From: Exiguobacterium sp. s124
GTDB lineage: Bacteria; Bacillota; Bacilli; Exiguobacteriales; Exiguobacteriaceae
Direction of reading: 5' to 3'
NCBI RefSeq assembly: GCF_018617485.1
Contig: NZ_JACSKH010000001.1
Location: 1,674,001-1,738,000, forward strand
DNA length: 64,000 bases
How positions within the stretch are numbered: position 1 is the stretch's first letter; each line of letters begins with the position of its first letter. Positions 34,245 to 43,343 of this stretch are shown here, in pieces. A model generated the notes under the pieces. It was not told the DNA's origin, ran no database searches, and saw only the letters and a program-made list of their open reading frames with translations. Made by a program: the position numbers and the translations under genes.

Positions 34245-35756
34245 TTATAGTAGTGGTGAAAACATTCTGGCTAATGATTCTACGAGTTTTATAAAGAATG
34301 AGCGCTTCGCGAACTCTTCTAACACGAGTTCGTGAGACCCTTCAAAATCATGATACAAGTCTTGTTTCAATTGATGGACCGAGTTCGTGTTGTACAGAAG
34401 CGCATTCACTTCGAAATTTAAGTGGAAGCTACGAAAGTCCATGTTCGCCGTCCCGATCGTAGCAAGCCCATCATCGACGACGATGACTTTTGAATGCATG
34501 AATCCTTCCTCATATAAATAAATCTTCACTCCAGCCAATAACAGCTCTTCATAATAAGATCGACTCGCATAAAATACAATTTTGTGGTCCGGGTAACTCG
34601 GTAAGACGATACGAACATCGATGCCTGATAGTGACGCCGTCTTTAACGCACTCATAATGTCTTCATCCGGAATCAAATACGGGGAGGAAATATAGACGGA
34701 CTTTTTCGCCGCATTAATTAACGAGAAATAAATCGATTTCATCGTCTCATACGGTTCATCTGGTCCGCTGGCAACGATTTGGACACCGCCGCTCGCACTC
34801 CTTACCGTTTCGAGCGGTTCTAAATAGAACGGGGTGAACAGCCGCTCCCCAGTCATGTAATACCAATCTTGTAAAAAAATCAGTTGTAACTCCGATACTC
34901 CTTCTCCTCTGACATAGAGATGGGTGTCACGCCAAAACCCAAATTTAGAGTGTTCGCCCAAGTACTCATCCCCTACGTTCAAGCCTCCAGTGAACGCCTC
35001 GGTCCCATCGATGACGACAATCTTACGATGGTTTCGGTAATTCGTCTTACTCGACACGAGCGGAAGGACGACCGGAAAGAACGCCTGCACCTGGACACCA
35101 GCTTGTTTCATTTCTTCAAAGAACGTACTACTCGTATGGATGGAACCGACCGCATCATATAAAAATCGAACTTCTACCCCTTTTTTGGCTTTCTCGATTA
35201 AAATGCGCTGAATTTCCCGAGAAATACGATCTTCCCTAAAGATGTAATACTCTAAGTGGATATGCCTTGTCGCCCCTTTCAGGGCTGGTAACAGCTTCGA
35301 GAATTTTTCACGACCGTTCGTCAAAACCTGCGTATACGTATTCGAAGAGACCGGCAGTTGGTTCAATGATGAGGTGAGATGCATCAATTTCTCATAATCA
35401 TCATGCGCAAACATGAGTGACGGGGATAACGTCATTGCTTTTTGCCGATAAGCCAAGTATGTCTCTTCATCGAGCATCGCTTTCTCTTTAAACATCCGCT
35501 TACGACGATAGTTCTGACCGAACACAAAGTAAGCGAACAGCCCGACGACAGGAAAACCGATCATGACAATCGCCCAAATCAACGTCCGTTGCGGATTTCG
35601 ATTTTCAAGCAAAATCACAAGTAAAATACTGAACGTTGTCAAAAAAACGAGAATCGAGAAGAGCCCGATCACTTGTGAGCTCCAGTAATACGATAATATC
35701 GCAATGAGTCCTGCGAGCAAAATAAGGGAAAAGAGTACTTGTATGCGTCGCAACAT
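34245..35756 (-). CDS. cls: cardiolipin synthase
   Basis: Membrane phosphatidyltransferase joining two phosphatidylglycerols. Two N-terminal membrane segments (LFSLILLAGLIAILSYY and LFSILVFLTTFSILLVILL), then two HKD motifs: NHRKIVVID..GGLN and MHSKVIVVDD..GTANMD. 503 residues, normal for the family. The start is the ATG at 35756 (MLRRIQ); an upstream in-frame ATG lacks a site. Sits 12 nt before coiA, an insertion not seen in Bacillus. Confidence 0.95.
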   Translation of the reverse strand: MLRRIQVLFSLILLAGLIAILSYYWSSQVIGLFSILVFLTTFSILLVILLENRNPQRTLIWAIVMIGFPVVGLFAYFVFGQNYRRKRMFKEKAMLDEETYLAYRQKAMTLSPSLMFAHDDYEKLMHLTSSLNQLPVSSNTYTQVLTNGREKFSKLLPALKGATRHIHLEYYIFREDRISREIQRILIEKAKKGVEVRFLYDAVGSIHTSSTFFEEMKQAGVQVQAFFPVVLPLVSSKTNYRNHRKIVVIDGTEAFTGGLNVGDEYLGEHSKFGFWRDTHLYVRGEGVSELQLIFLQDWYYMTGERLFTPFYLEPLETVRSASGGVQIVASGPDEPYETMKSIYFSLINAAKKSVYISSPYLIPDEDIMSALKTASLSGIDVRIVLPSYPDHKIVFYASRSYYEELLLAGVKIYLYEEGFMHSKVIVVDDGLATIGTANMDFRSFHLNFEVNALLYNTNSVHQLKQDLYHDFEGSHELVLEEFAKRSFFIKLVESLARMFSPLL

Positions 35757-35839
35757 ATTATAACCTGACCTCGTTTCTGTCATGTATTATCATTAATTAT
35801 ACATCGTAACGCCAATTTTTTGAGGGGAGCGAATAAATT

Positions 35840-36565
35840 ATGGGGACTTTTCTAATTACAGGTGCGACAAGTGGGATTGGGCGCGCCGTAGCATTGCGGT
35901 TAACCGAACATGGCCATCCTGTCATCGGGATTGGTCGTGACGAGACGAGAGGGGCTTCTCTCGAATCAGATTCGAACGGATTGGCCACGTTCATCCGATG
36001 TGATCTCCATTCAAACGAAGACATCGACCATCTTTTTGTTCACCTAAAAGAGCAAGGTGTGACGTTACATGGTCTCTTCAACAATGCAGCAACATTCGGC
36101 AGACCCGGTACACCGGAGCGTCTAACGCACGATGCTTACACTGAAGTGTTTGACGTCAACCTCTATGCATTGAATACGGTGACGCAACGAGCCATTCCTT
36201 TGTTTGACCAAGGAGCCAGCGTCGTCAACAATGCCGCAATCGTCGGGCACGTCAAGTTTCCACCTATGCTCGCTCATTATGCCGCCTCCAAGGCCGCAGT
36301 GGTCGCCTTAACGAAAACGTTCGCCCATCGGATGAAAGGAAAAGTCCGATTCAACGCCGTCTGTTTCGGTCCAGTCGATACGCCGCTTAGTCATAAGCTA
36401 TATGGAGGAGAAGCAAAGTTTAAAGAGGCGATGTCTCATCATTTCCGGGGACATGCTGCCTCGCCTGAAGAAATAGCTCCGGTCGTCGAGTTTTTATTAA
36501 CCGACGCCTCATCCTATATTAACGGACAAGCCATCACGGTCGATGGCGGCTATACCCTCTCTTGA
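35840..36565 (+). CDS. short-chain dehydrogenase/reductase
   Basis: 241-residue classical SDR: cofactor loop TGATSGIGR at residues 7-15, NNAA motif (FNNAATF), Ser in VNNAAIVG, catalytic YAASK. Oxidises or reduces an unknown alcohol or ketone. Divergent from cls, ends at a bidirectional terminator. Confidence 0.9.
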   Translation: MGTFLITGATSGIGRAVALRLTEHGHPVIGIGRDETRGASLESDSNGLATFIRCDLHSNEDIDHLFVHLKEQGVTLHGLFNNAATFGRPGTPERLTHDAYTEVFDVNLYALNTVTQRAIPLFDQGASVVNNAAIVGHVKFPPMLAHYAASKAAVVALTKTFAHRMKGKVRFNAVCFGPVDTPLSHKLYGGEAKFKEAMSHHFRGHAASPEEIAPVVEFLLTDASSYINGQAITVDGGYTLS

Positions 36566-36568
36566 AAA

Positions 36569-36600
36569 GAGACCACCTCTTCTTCTGAAAAGGTGGTCTC
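36569..36600. terminator. bidirectional terminator between SDR and DUF2254 gene
   Basis: GAGACCACCT / AGGTGGTCTC stem with a 12-nt loop. Confidence 0.85.
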
Positions 36601-36603
36601 CTG

Positions 36604-37836
36604 TCATGTCGCCATCTTTTTCGCGCGACCGATTTTATTACGTAAATAGTTCTGTTCTTTTGTATGAAGACTCTCCCAATCGATCACATCTTCAAAGTAA
36701 TCAATCATCTCTTCAAACGTCGAATCTAACGTCTCATGCGCCTGAAGACGCGCCATTCGAATCGCCTCAAATACGGAACCCATCACAAAGATATCTTTAC
36801 TGGCGTAAGTCTGCATCGGCGATAATGATTCAAAAAGAATCGTCTCAAGCGTTTTTCGCTTCACATGCCAATCGGACTTCCCGTTCGAATATAGAAAATC
36901 ACCATCCGGCAGTTCACAGAGCTCTCGTAAAATGTCCCCGATGTAGTGAATCGCATGGATCGCGGTATTCGGGTCATTAATTCCTGGAGAAATACCACGC
37001 AGCGCAATCTCACTTAATTTTTCAATCGCAAATGATGGATCTTGCATCGAAGAACGGACTTCTCCAATCTCAAACAAGTCGATGTCCGGCGCGTCCTCAC
37101 CTTTCCAGAATCCGAGTAAATCACCTTTAGCGACGAAATCTCCAACGGCAACGATGGACTCGAAGTCCGTTTCATGATCCCCTTGCTTTTCTCTTAAAAA
37201 TAAGCGAACATAACCCGTTTGCGGTGCCCGTAACGCTTGGCCTTCGAAGGAATGAACAGAACGTGGTAGTACGAGATTCACGTCATCTGACTCGATTGCG
37301 TCTTTTTGCTCACTAATCACCGATAACGCTTCTTTATGTAACGCGGATAACAAACGTTCTGCCTGAATCGAGACACTGATTGTCTGAATGAACTTGACGA
37401 ACGCCCAAATCGAACCAATGACCAAGAGTACACTGATCCCTGAAGATAATACGACACCATCATCTGCCGTTCGGACGAGGAATAAATTCGAAATCCCATA
37501 AACGGTCGTCATAATAAAGAGACCAAGCGTGTGCTTAGCCGATGTATTCGTCAAAAAGTTATTGATCGTCCGTGGAGAAAATTGAGAAGAATATGTCGTC
37601 AACACGACGAGGATTGTGGAAAAACTGAACGTCATCATCGTCATGAGACTCGTAAACGTCGAAGACAATACGGACGCCGCAGAGTCTAGGTCTAGATAAA
37701 TAAAGTCCGGCAATAAATCTCGGAAAAATTCACCGAACAGTTGTGTTAACGCCGTTAACACAATCCCTCCCATCCCGTATAGAAACGGGACAAACCATGC
37801 ACTATCATTGAGTAATAATCGAATTCGTCTCACCAT
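36604..37836 (-). CDS. DUF2254-family membrane protein
   Basis: 410 residues with four hydrophobic segments in the N-terminal 170 residues, then a soluble domain to the end. Matches the DUF2254 pattern: TFSFSTILVVLTTYSSQFSPRTINNFL and the C-terminal ALRGISPGINDPNTAIHAIHYI. Function unknown. Start taken at ATG 37836 with AGAGGTG before it; the longer frame is not supported. It separates coiA/cls from mecA. Confidence 0.85.
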   Translation of the reverse strand: MVRRIRLLLNDSAWFVPFLYGMGGIVLTALTQLFGEFFRDLLPDFIYLDLDSAASVLSSTFTSLMTMMTFSFSTILVVLTTYSSQFSPRTINNFLTNTSAKHTLGLFIMTTVYGISNLFLVRTADDGVVLSSGISVLLVIGSIWAFVKFIQTISVSIQAERLLSALHKEALSVISEQKDAIESDDVNLVLPRSVHSFEGQALRAPQTGYVRLFLREKQGDHETDFESIVAVGDFVAKGDLLGFWKGEDAPDIDLFEIGEVRSSMQDPSFAIEKLSEIALRGISPGINDPNTAIHAIHYIGDILRELCELPDGDFLYSNGKSDWHVKRKTLETILFESLSPMQTYASKDIFVMGSVFEAIRMARLQAHETLDSTFEEMIDYFEDVIDWESLHTKEQNYLRNKIGRAKKMAT

Positions 37837-37864
37837 ACCAACACCTCTTTGCCATTGATTTGAA

Positions 37865-37898
37865 AAACATCGCCTGTCCGACTGAACAGGCGATGTTT
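37865..37898 (-). terminator. mecA terminator
   Basis: AAACATCGCCTGT / ACAGGCGATGTTT stem (13 bp), 8-nt loop. Confidence 0.9.
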
Positions 37899-37900
37899 TA

Positions 37901-38557
37901 TTAGAAATAGTGACGTACTTTTGCAAACACGTTGCCTTCGAGAATGAGTTTACCATACTCTTCAAGCATCGGTTGTGTCTGTGTACTGAAAGTTAAATAT
38001 TCTGCTAAAAGACTGAGTGCATTCTCTTCGTCTTCCGGCTCCATTTCATCCGGGAAATCAATCCACAAGTAGTAGCGGTCTTGATAATGATATAGTTTCA
38101 AATCAAGATCACTGAACGTGTCACCTGCACGTTTACTCAGTGAAATGATTGCCTCGAAATCATTCGTTTCCATCGCAAGTGGCGCCCAAGCATCTGCCTC
38201 AGCTTCAAGTTCATCCAACTCACTCAATTGGTCGAGTACCGATTGTTGATCCCGTGCTTCATCAATCGCAGAGCGAAGAAGCGAACCGAGTTCTGAATCA
38301 TCATCCGTGTCCATCACATTTTTAGCGATTGTCACGGTCACTTCTAGACCTTTCTCAAAAGCTTGGACCTGAATCCACAGTGGACCATCAAACGAGATGT
38401 CTTCACGTTCGTGAGCCTCGTCCATCATTTGCCAGAACAGCTGCTCGCCTCGTTCCCGGTTGTACCATATTTCATCACGTGCGAAACCACGTTTCTCGAT
38501 ATCCACATATGTGATGAAAAATTTAACGGTATTGTCATTGATGCGCTCAATTTTCAC
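37901..38557 (-). CDS. mecA: adaptor protein MecA
   Basis: Adaptor that targets ComK and other proteins to ClpCP. 218 residues: N-terminal target-binding domain (KIERINDNTVKFFITYVDIEKRGF, IWYNRERGEQLFW), acidic linker and C-terminal Clp-binding domain (DFEAIISLSKR..YYLWIDF..LEEYGKLI). By homology the start is GTG 38557 (KIERIND), with GGGAG 9 nt before; an earlier GTG at 38578 is possible. Near spx, coiA, pepF and spxH, as in Bacillus. Confidence 0.93.
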   Translation of the reverse strand: MKIERINDNTVKFFITYVDIEKRGFARDEIWYNRERGEQLFWQMMDEAHEREDISFDGPLWIQVQAFEKGLEVTVTIAKNVMDTDDDSELGSLLRSAIDEARDQQSVLDQLSELDELEAEADAWAPLAMETNDFEAIISLSKRAGDTFSDLDLKLYHYQDRYYLWIDFPDEMEPEDEENALSLLAEYLTFSTQTQPMLEEYGKLILEGNVFAKVRHYF

Positions 38558-38700
38558 GATTGTCCACTCCCTTCTCACCTCACTCCCAATTCACATAAGG
38601 AGGAGAGGGGAAATTATCTTTTTATAGTTGTACCCTTTTTGACATCGTTCAATCTAGATGACGGGTTATAACTTTATTTTATAGGAAATAATCAATAATA

Positions 38701-38729
38701 AAAAGCACACTGCTTAAACAGTATGCTTT
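38701..38729 (-). terminator. spx terminator
   Basis: AAAGCA-ACTG / CAGT-TGCTTT imperfect stem, 6-nt loop; T run on the minus strand. Confidence 0.75.
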
Positions 38730-39127
38730 CATTCATTCACAAGTCGTTGTGCTTCCTGTAATTGGAAAGTTCGAACTTTCCGTGGCAGGAATCGACGAAT
38801 CTCATCTTCGTTGTATCCGACTTGTAGTCGTTTTTCATCAATCAAAATCGGACGACGTAGTAAGCCCGGATATTCTTGAATCAAATCATACAGCTGTTGA
38901 AGCGATAACGCATCAACGGATACGTCGATTTTAGAGAAGACTTTTGAACGGGTTGAAATAATTTCATCTGTTCCATCTTCCGTCATACGTAAAATTTGTT
39001 TAATCTCATTAAGTGAGAGCGGTTCTGAAAATATGTTTCGTTCTGTAAACGGGATATCGTGTTCTTCGAGCCAAGCCCGTGCCTTCCGGCAAGATGTACA
39101 GCTTGGAGACGTATAAAGTGTGACCAT
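38729..39127 (-). CDS. spx: redox-sensing regulator Spx
   Basis: ArsC-like protein of 132 residues that binds the alpha C-terminal domain of RNA polymerase and senses thiol stress. CxxC switch at Cys10-Cys13 (SPSCTSC), RPI segment [23 protein letters not shown] ribosome site AGGGAGGAAG precedes the ATG. Upstream lies TTGAAG-N17-TATTAT. Its proteolysis partner spxH is 8 kb away. Confidence 0.97.
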   Translation of the reverse strand: MVTLYTSPSCTSCRKARAWLEEHDIPFTERNIFSEPLSLNEIKQILRMTEDGTDEIISTRSKVFSKIDVSVDALSLQQLYDLIQEYPGLLRRPILIDEKRLQVGYNEDEIRRFLPRKVRTFQLQEAQRLVNE

Positions 39128-39206
39128 TTTTCTTCCTCCCTGATCGAGTATGCGTCCATCTTTTAAGTGACTCTATTTGTATACCCAAATTCGCATCCAC
39201 TTAATT

Positions 39207-39235
39207 ATAATAATTCTTAATTATTAAAACTTCAA
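39207..39235 (-). promoter_or_regulatory. candidate spx promoter
   Basis: TTGAAG at 39230-39235, 17-nt spacer, TATTAT at 39207-39212 on the minus strand, 80 nt upstream of the spx start. Confidence 0.6.
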
Positions 39236-39266
39236 TGATATTCTTTATCATTCAGATAAGAAAAGA

Positions 39267-39289
39267 GGGCGCATTCGTTGAATGCGACC
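39267..39289 (-). terminator. terminator of the 45-residue gene
   Basis: GGTCGCATTC / GAATGCGCCC on the minus strand, loop AAC, then TCTTTTCTT. Confidence 0.75.
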
Positions 39290-39303
39290 TTGAATGACCC
39301 ATC

Positions 39304-39441
39304 TCAAGATGCCGGGATTCGAGACACTGGTTGAGACACCGTCTCTTTCCCTGGCTTGACTTGTAAGTCTTTCAACTTCTTCTTCAAAACTTCTTTCAAA
39401 AGTCGTTTTTTCTCTCGAAGAACTTTGTCACGTTCTTTCAT
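39304..39441 (-). CDS. short basic coiled-coil protein, 45 residues
   Basis: Too short for ordinary gene calling. MKERDKVLREKKRLL, then a further Lys/Leu-rich helix and a QPVSRIPAS tail; about 40 percent Lys/Arg, leucine heptads. GGTGAGAGG before the ATG, TATAAT -10 upstream (about 39536-39530 region) and a terminator after the stop make a complete transcription unit between spx and the HD gene. Function unknown; basic helix suggests RNA, DNA or membrane contact. Confidence 0.6.
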   Translation of the reverse strand: MKERDKVLREKKRLLKEVLKKKLKDLQVKPGKETVSQPVSRIPAS

Positions 39442-39595
39442 GGCCTCTCACCCCCGTACAGCGTAAGCAACCGACCGAGCATTACCGATTCTGAAAATCT
39501 TGAACTTGCACTAATCTACAATTAAATTATAGCACATTTGTTTGTGAAATGTGAATCATTCTTGCGAATTCATCGTTTCTTTACATAGGTATCAT

Positions 39596-39624
39596 TTGCA
39601 TTACATTAAAAAAACCTGTATAGT
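39596..39624 (+). promoter_or_regulatory. promoter of the HD-domain gene
   Basis: TTGCAT, 17-nt spacer, TATAGT; leads to AAGGAGGAG and the start at 39663. Confidence 0.8.
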
Positions 39625-39662
39625 TTATAGAAATAACCTTTTTATATATAAGGAGGAGAGCG

Positions 39663-40196
39663 ATGATGAGAATCACACTAGAAACGATTATGGGACATCC
39701 GGTTACCCAAAAATATTTGACTCGATCAGGCTTAAAGCATGCGGTTGATGTATGCGAACGCGCTCTCGAAATGGCAACGAAACGTGGTCTCGATACAGAT
39801 CTAGCGACGAAAGCTGCGCTTCTTCATGATATCGGTCACTATGAGTGGTATACAGAAGGCAAATGGAATTATGATTTATATCGCCAGAACGACATTCATG
39901 CGATTAAAGGTGCGGAACGGGCACACAAGTTATTGATTCGTCTCGGGGAAGACCCTGCCCGTGCCAAAGAAATCTCTGTCATGATTCTTCTACACACCGA
40001 CTCTTATTTACCACCAAGTCGAATTCAACGAACACCGCTCCAACAACTCGTCCATGACGCGGATACGTTCGTGGAGCAACCAGGTGGTCTTCACCACTAT
40101 GAGACAATGGAAATCGAGGATGCGTTAGCTCGTGTCCGTCAAATCGACGCCATTGTGGAACGTCTCTCGAACTTGCCACGTATTTCAAACGGATAA
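39663..40196 (+). CDS. HD-domain phosphohydrolase
   Basis: 177 residues. Metal motif LLHDIGHYEW with the HD doublet; first His in GLKHAVDVCE, later His in ILLHTDSY and Asp in VHDADTFVE. Cleaves a phosphate ester of a nucleotide or signalling molecule. Two adjacent ATGs at 39663/39666; AAGGAGG upstream. No genes of similar function beside it. Confidence 0.85.
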   Translation: MMRITLETIMGHPVTQKYLTRSGLKHAVDVCERALEMATKRGLDTDLATKAALLHDIGHYEWYTEGKWNYDLYRQNDIHAIKGAERAHKLLIRLGEDPARAKEISVMILLHTDSYLPPSRIQRTPLQQLVHDADTFVEQPGGLHHYETMEIEDALARVRQIDAIVERLSNLPRISNG

Positions 40197-40200
40197 TCAA

Positions 40201-40227
40201 TCACCTAGTTCGTTAGGTGATTTTTTT
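40201..40227 (+). terminator. terminator of the HD gene
   Basis: TCACCTA / TAGGTGA stem, 6-nt loop, T7. Confidence 0.85.
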
Positions 40228-40233
40228 GTACAA

Positions 40234-40268
40234 AAAAACCTGATTTCGCGAAGAAATCAGGTTTTTTA
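40234..40268 (-). terminator. oppF terminator
   Basis: AAAACCTGATTTC / GAAATCAGGTTTT stem with a 5-nt loop; T tract on the minus strand. Confidence 0.9.
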
Positions 40269-40270
40269 TA

Positions 40271-41221
40271 TTAAACGAGTTGTGCTTTGTATGCTGCGTA
40301 CTCTTCGTCTGTGAGCGAGACATAGTGTCCTGGCTCGACTTCGCGAAGTGGTGGGATACTTGAATCTTCATCCGAACGTCCAACTGGACCTTTTGATGTT
40401 GACTCGTATACGATCCGTTTACGTGTACGCTCATGCTCCGGGTCTGGAAGCGGAATCGCTGACAAGAGCGATTTCGTGTATGCATGAATCGGGTTCTCGT
40501 AAAGACGATCTGCTGTCGCAAGCTCTACGAGGTGACCTTGATACATAACACCGATACGGTCAGAGATGTATTTAACCATCGACAAATCGTGGGCGATGAA
40601 CAAATACGTCAAGTCGCGATCGCGTTGCAATTCTTTCATCAAGTTGACGACCTGCGCTTGAATCGATACATCAAGTGCAGAAATCGGCTCATCGGCGATG
40701 ATGAAGTCCGGTTCAACCGCAAGGGCACGGGCAATCCCGATACGCTGACGTTGACCACCCGAGAATTCGTGTGGATAACGGCTCGCGTGCTCTTTCGTCA
40801 AACCAACCGTTTCAAGAAGGTCATAGACGCGGTTCATACGATCTTCTTTCGTCTTCGCAAGACCGTGAATATCAATCCCTTCTGCGATGATATCCGCAAC
40901 CGTCATACGCGGGTTAAGCGATGCGTATGGGTCTTGGAAAATCATTTGCATGGCACGGTTGAATTTCAACTTGTCTGCTTTTGATTTTTTACCGTGGACG
41001 TTTTCGCCTTTGAACACAACGTCACCATCTGTCGCGTCATAAAGACCGATAATTGTACGTCCTGTCGTAGACTTCCCACAACCAGACTCACCTACGAGTC
41101 CGAGCACTTCACCTTTGAAAATATCAAACGAGATTCCGTCTACCGCTTTGACGACGCGGCCACGGCCAATTTTAAAGTGCTGCTTCAGGTTTTTTACTTC
41201 GAGTAGCTTCTCGCGTTCCAT
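40271..41221 (-). CDS. oppF: oligopeptide ABC transporter ATPase
   Basis: 316-residue ATPase that drives peptide import with OppD. Walker A GESGCGKST, signature SGGQRQRIGIARAL, Walker B FIIADEP and H-loop FIAHD; C-terminal oligopeptide extension with IPLPDPEHER. Start overlaps the oppD stop by 1 nt (TAATG). Last gene of the oppBCDF operon. Confidence 0.96.
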   Translation of the reverse strand: MEREKLLEVKNLKQHFKIGRGRVVKAVDGISFDIFKGEVLGLVGESGCGKSTTGRTIIGLYDATDGDVVFKGENVHGKKSKADKLKFNRAMQMIFQDPYASLNPRMTVADIIAEGIDIHGLAKTKEDRMNRVYDLLETVGLTKEHASRYPHEFSGGQRQRIGIARALAVEPDFIIADEPISALDVSIQAQVVNLMKELQRDRDLTYLFIAHDLSMVKYISDRIGVMYQGHLVELATADRLYENPIHAYTKSLLSAIPLPDPEHERTRKRIVYESTSKGPVGRSDEDSSIPPLREVEPGHYVSLTDEEYAAYKAQLV

Positions 41222-42294
41222 TATTCAGCACCACCTTTCGTAAACGATTTAGCGAACGCACTGTCCGGACGATACTTGAGAGCGAGTTCACGAATCGCAC
41301 GTGGCGGACTAACCGCTGGTGCTTGTGGGTGTAATAACCAACTTGAAGCAAAGTGTGTATCACTTACCTGGAACATCGGTGGCTCTTTCTCAAAATCAAT
41401 CTTCATCGCGTATGGGTTACGCGGTGCGAACGCATCCCCTTTTGGAGGATCGAGCAAGTTTGGAGGCGTACCTGGGATTGCAGGTAGCGCTTCGTTACGG
41501 TCATCTGTCGGACGCGGCATCGAACCAAGAAGTCCCCATGTGTACGGGTGACGTGGCTCGTAGAAGATTTCATCAACCGTTCCTTTTTCAACGAGACGAC
41601 CTGCATACATAACAGCGACACGGTCAGCCATGTTCGCAACAACGCCAAGGTCGTGCGTGATGAAGATAATCGCTGTGCCAGTTTTTTGTTGAATATCTTT
41701 TAATAGTTCAAGAATTTGAGCTTGAATCGTAACATCAAGTGCCGTTGTCGGTTCATCGGCAATCAACACTTTCGGGTTACATGCGAGCGCGATCGCAATA
41801 ACGATACGCTGACGCATCCCACCAGAGAGTTGGTGTGGATATTGTTTCAAGCGTGCTTCTGGGTTTGGAATCCCTACAAGTGTCAACAATTCGAGTGTAC
41901 GTTTCTTCGCATCCTCACCTGTTAACCCTTGGTGCTGTTTCAACCCTTCTGCGATTTGTTTATAAATCGTCATGGTCGGGTTGAGTGATGTCATCGGGTC
42001 TTGGAAAATCATTGCGATATCGCGACCACGAATTTTAAGCATTTCTTTTTCCGAAAGTTTCGCCAAGTCTTTTCCTTCGAACATGATTTCTCCGTTCGTG
42101 ATTTCACCTGGAGGGTTCGGAATGAGACGCATGATTGCCTTCGAAGTGACGGATTTACCTGAACCCGATTCTCCTACGATGGCGAGCGTCTCGCCTTTTT
42201 TCAAATCAAACGATACGCCACGAACGGCTTGAACCGTTCCTGCATATGTGTGGAACGAGACCTCTAAGTCTCGGACTGATAAAATCGTTTCCAT
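41221..42294 (-). CDS. oppD: oligopeptide ABC transporter ATPase
   Basis: 357 residues. Walker A GESGSGKSV, signature LSGGMRQRIVIAIAL, Walker B VLIADEPTTALD, H-loop FITHDLGVV; the C-terminal region contains the Cys-poor oligopeptide-ABC extension FAPRNPYAM. Paired with OppF to form the ATPase heterodimer. Confidence 0.96.
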   Translation of the reverse strand: METILSVRDLEVSFHTYAGTVQAVRGVSFDLKKGETLAIVGESGSGKSVTSKAIMRLIPNPPGEITNGEIMFEGKDLAKLSEKEMLKIRGRDIAMIFQDPMTSLNPTMTIYKQIAEGLKQHQGLTGEDAKKRTLELLTLVGIPNPEARLKQYPHQLSGGMRQRIVIAIALACNPKVLIADEPTTALDVTIQAQILELLKDIQQKTGTAIIFITHDLGVVANMADRVAVMYAGRLVEKGTVDEIFYEPRHPYTWGLLGSMPRPTDDRNEALPAIPGTPPNLLDPPKGDAFAPRNPYAMKIDFEKEPPMFQVSDTHFASSWLLHPQAPAVSPPRAIRELALKYRPDSAFAKSFTKGGAE

Positions 42295-42317
42295 GCACGA
42301 GTCCCCCTCTTTCTTTT

Positions 42318-43343
42318 TTATTTACGCATTTTCGGATCGAACGCATCACGCAAGCCATCGGCAAGCAAGTTGAAGCTGACCATGAGCAAGACGATGATGA
42401 CAGACGGGATAATAAGAAGGAACGGGAATGTCCGTAGTTCTTTGTATCCATCGTTAATCAACGTACCAAGTGATGCTTGTGGCGGTTGAAGCCCGATCCC
42501 GATAAAGCTGAGGAATGCCTCGAAGAAGATGGCAGATGGAATCGTGAACATGAGCGTAATGATAATCGCACCCAATGTGTTTGGAATCAAGTGTTTGAAA
42601 ATCAAACGACTACTAGATGCTCCAAGTGTACGAGCTGCCAAGACGAATTCTTGGTTTTTGAGTTTCAAAATCTGACCTCGAACAAGTCGACTCATCCCAA
42701 TCCATCCTGTGATGGCCATTGCAAGGATGATGGTGAAGACACCTGGGTCAAAGATCAAGATGAACAAGATGATCAAGATCAAGTTAGGTACACCAGTCAA
42801 AATCTCAACAATACGTTGCATGATGTTATCCGTACGCCCACCGAAGTAAGCTGAGACACCACCGTATGCGACACCAATCAATGTATCAATGATAGCCGCA
42901 ACGAAACCGATGAAGAGGGAAATACGTGTCCCTTCCCAAATACGTGACCAAAGATCACGACCGAGGTAGTCGGTACCGAACCAGAAGTTCTCTTCTACGT
43001 TCTTTTGTTCGTAGAAGTCGATATCGCGTCCACCGAGTGTCGCCATTCCATCGAAGCCAGCCCATTCAAGTCCTGTGACTTTTGGTGGAAGTTTAGCTTG
43101 TGAAATGTTTTGTTCATAAGCATCGCGAGCCGATAACATCGGTCCAAACAACGCAAGTGCGACGAGAATCAAAATAATCGACAGCGAGATGATGGCCGCT
43201 TTGTTTTTCTTTAGGCGCATCCATGCATCTTGCCAGAAGTTTAAACTTTTCCCAGCGATTCGTTCACCAAGCTGTTCATTCATCTCAACAGGTGTGAACA
43301 TGTCTTGGTCGAACTGTTCGTAATTCTTTTTGTTTTCAATCAT
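42318..43343 (-). CDS. oppC: oligopeptide ABC transporter permease
   Basis: 341 residues with an N-terminal OppC_N segment (SLNFWQDAWMRLKKNKAAIISL), six membrane helices and the EAA loop AARTLGASSSRLIFKHLIPN. Overlaps the oppB stop by 1 nt (TGATG). Forms the channel with OppB. Confidence 0.95.
   Translation of the reverse strand: MIENKKNYEQFDQDMFTPVEMNEQLGERIAGKSLNFWQDAWMRLKKNKAAIISLSIILILVALALFGPMLSARDAYEQNISQAKLPPKVTGLEWAGFDGMATLGGRDIDFYEQKNVEENFWFGTDYLGRDLWSRIWEGTRISLFIGFVAAIIDTLIGVAYGGVSAYFGGRTDNIMQRIVEILTGVPNLILIILFILIFDPGVFTIILAMAITGWIGMSRLVRGQILKLKNQEFVLAARTLGASSSRLIFKHLIPNTLGAIIITLMFTIPSAIFFEAFLSFIGIGLQPPQASLGTLINDGYKELRTFPFLLIIPSVIIVLLMVSFNLLADGLRDAFDPKMRK

Noticed and set aside
34245-35756. 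Duplicate of the PLD gene at 1218
   Set aside because: Both have HKD motifs but differ in N-terminal topology and overall sequence; not a recent duplication.
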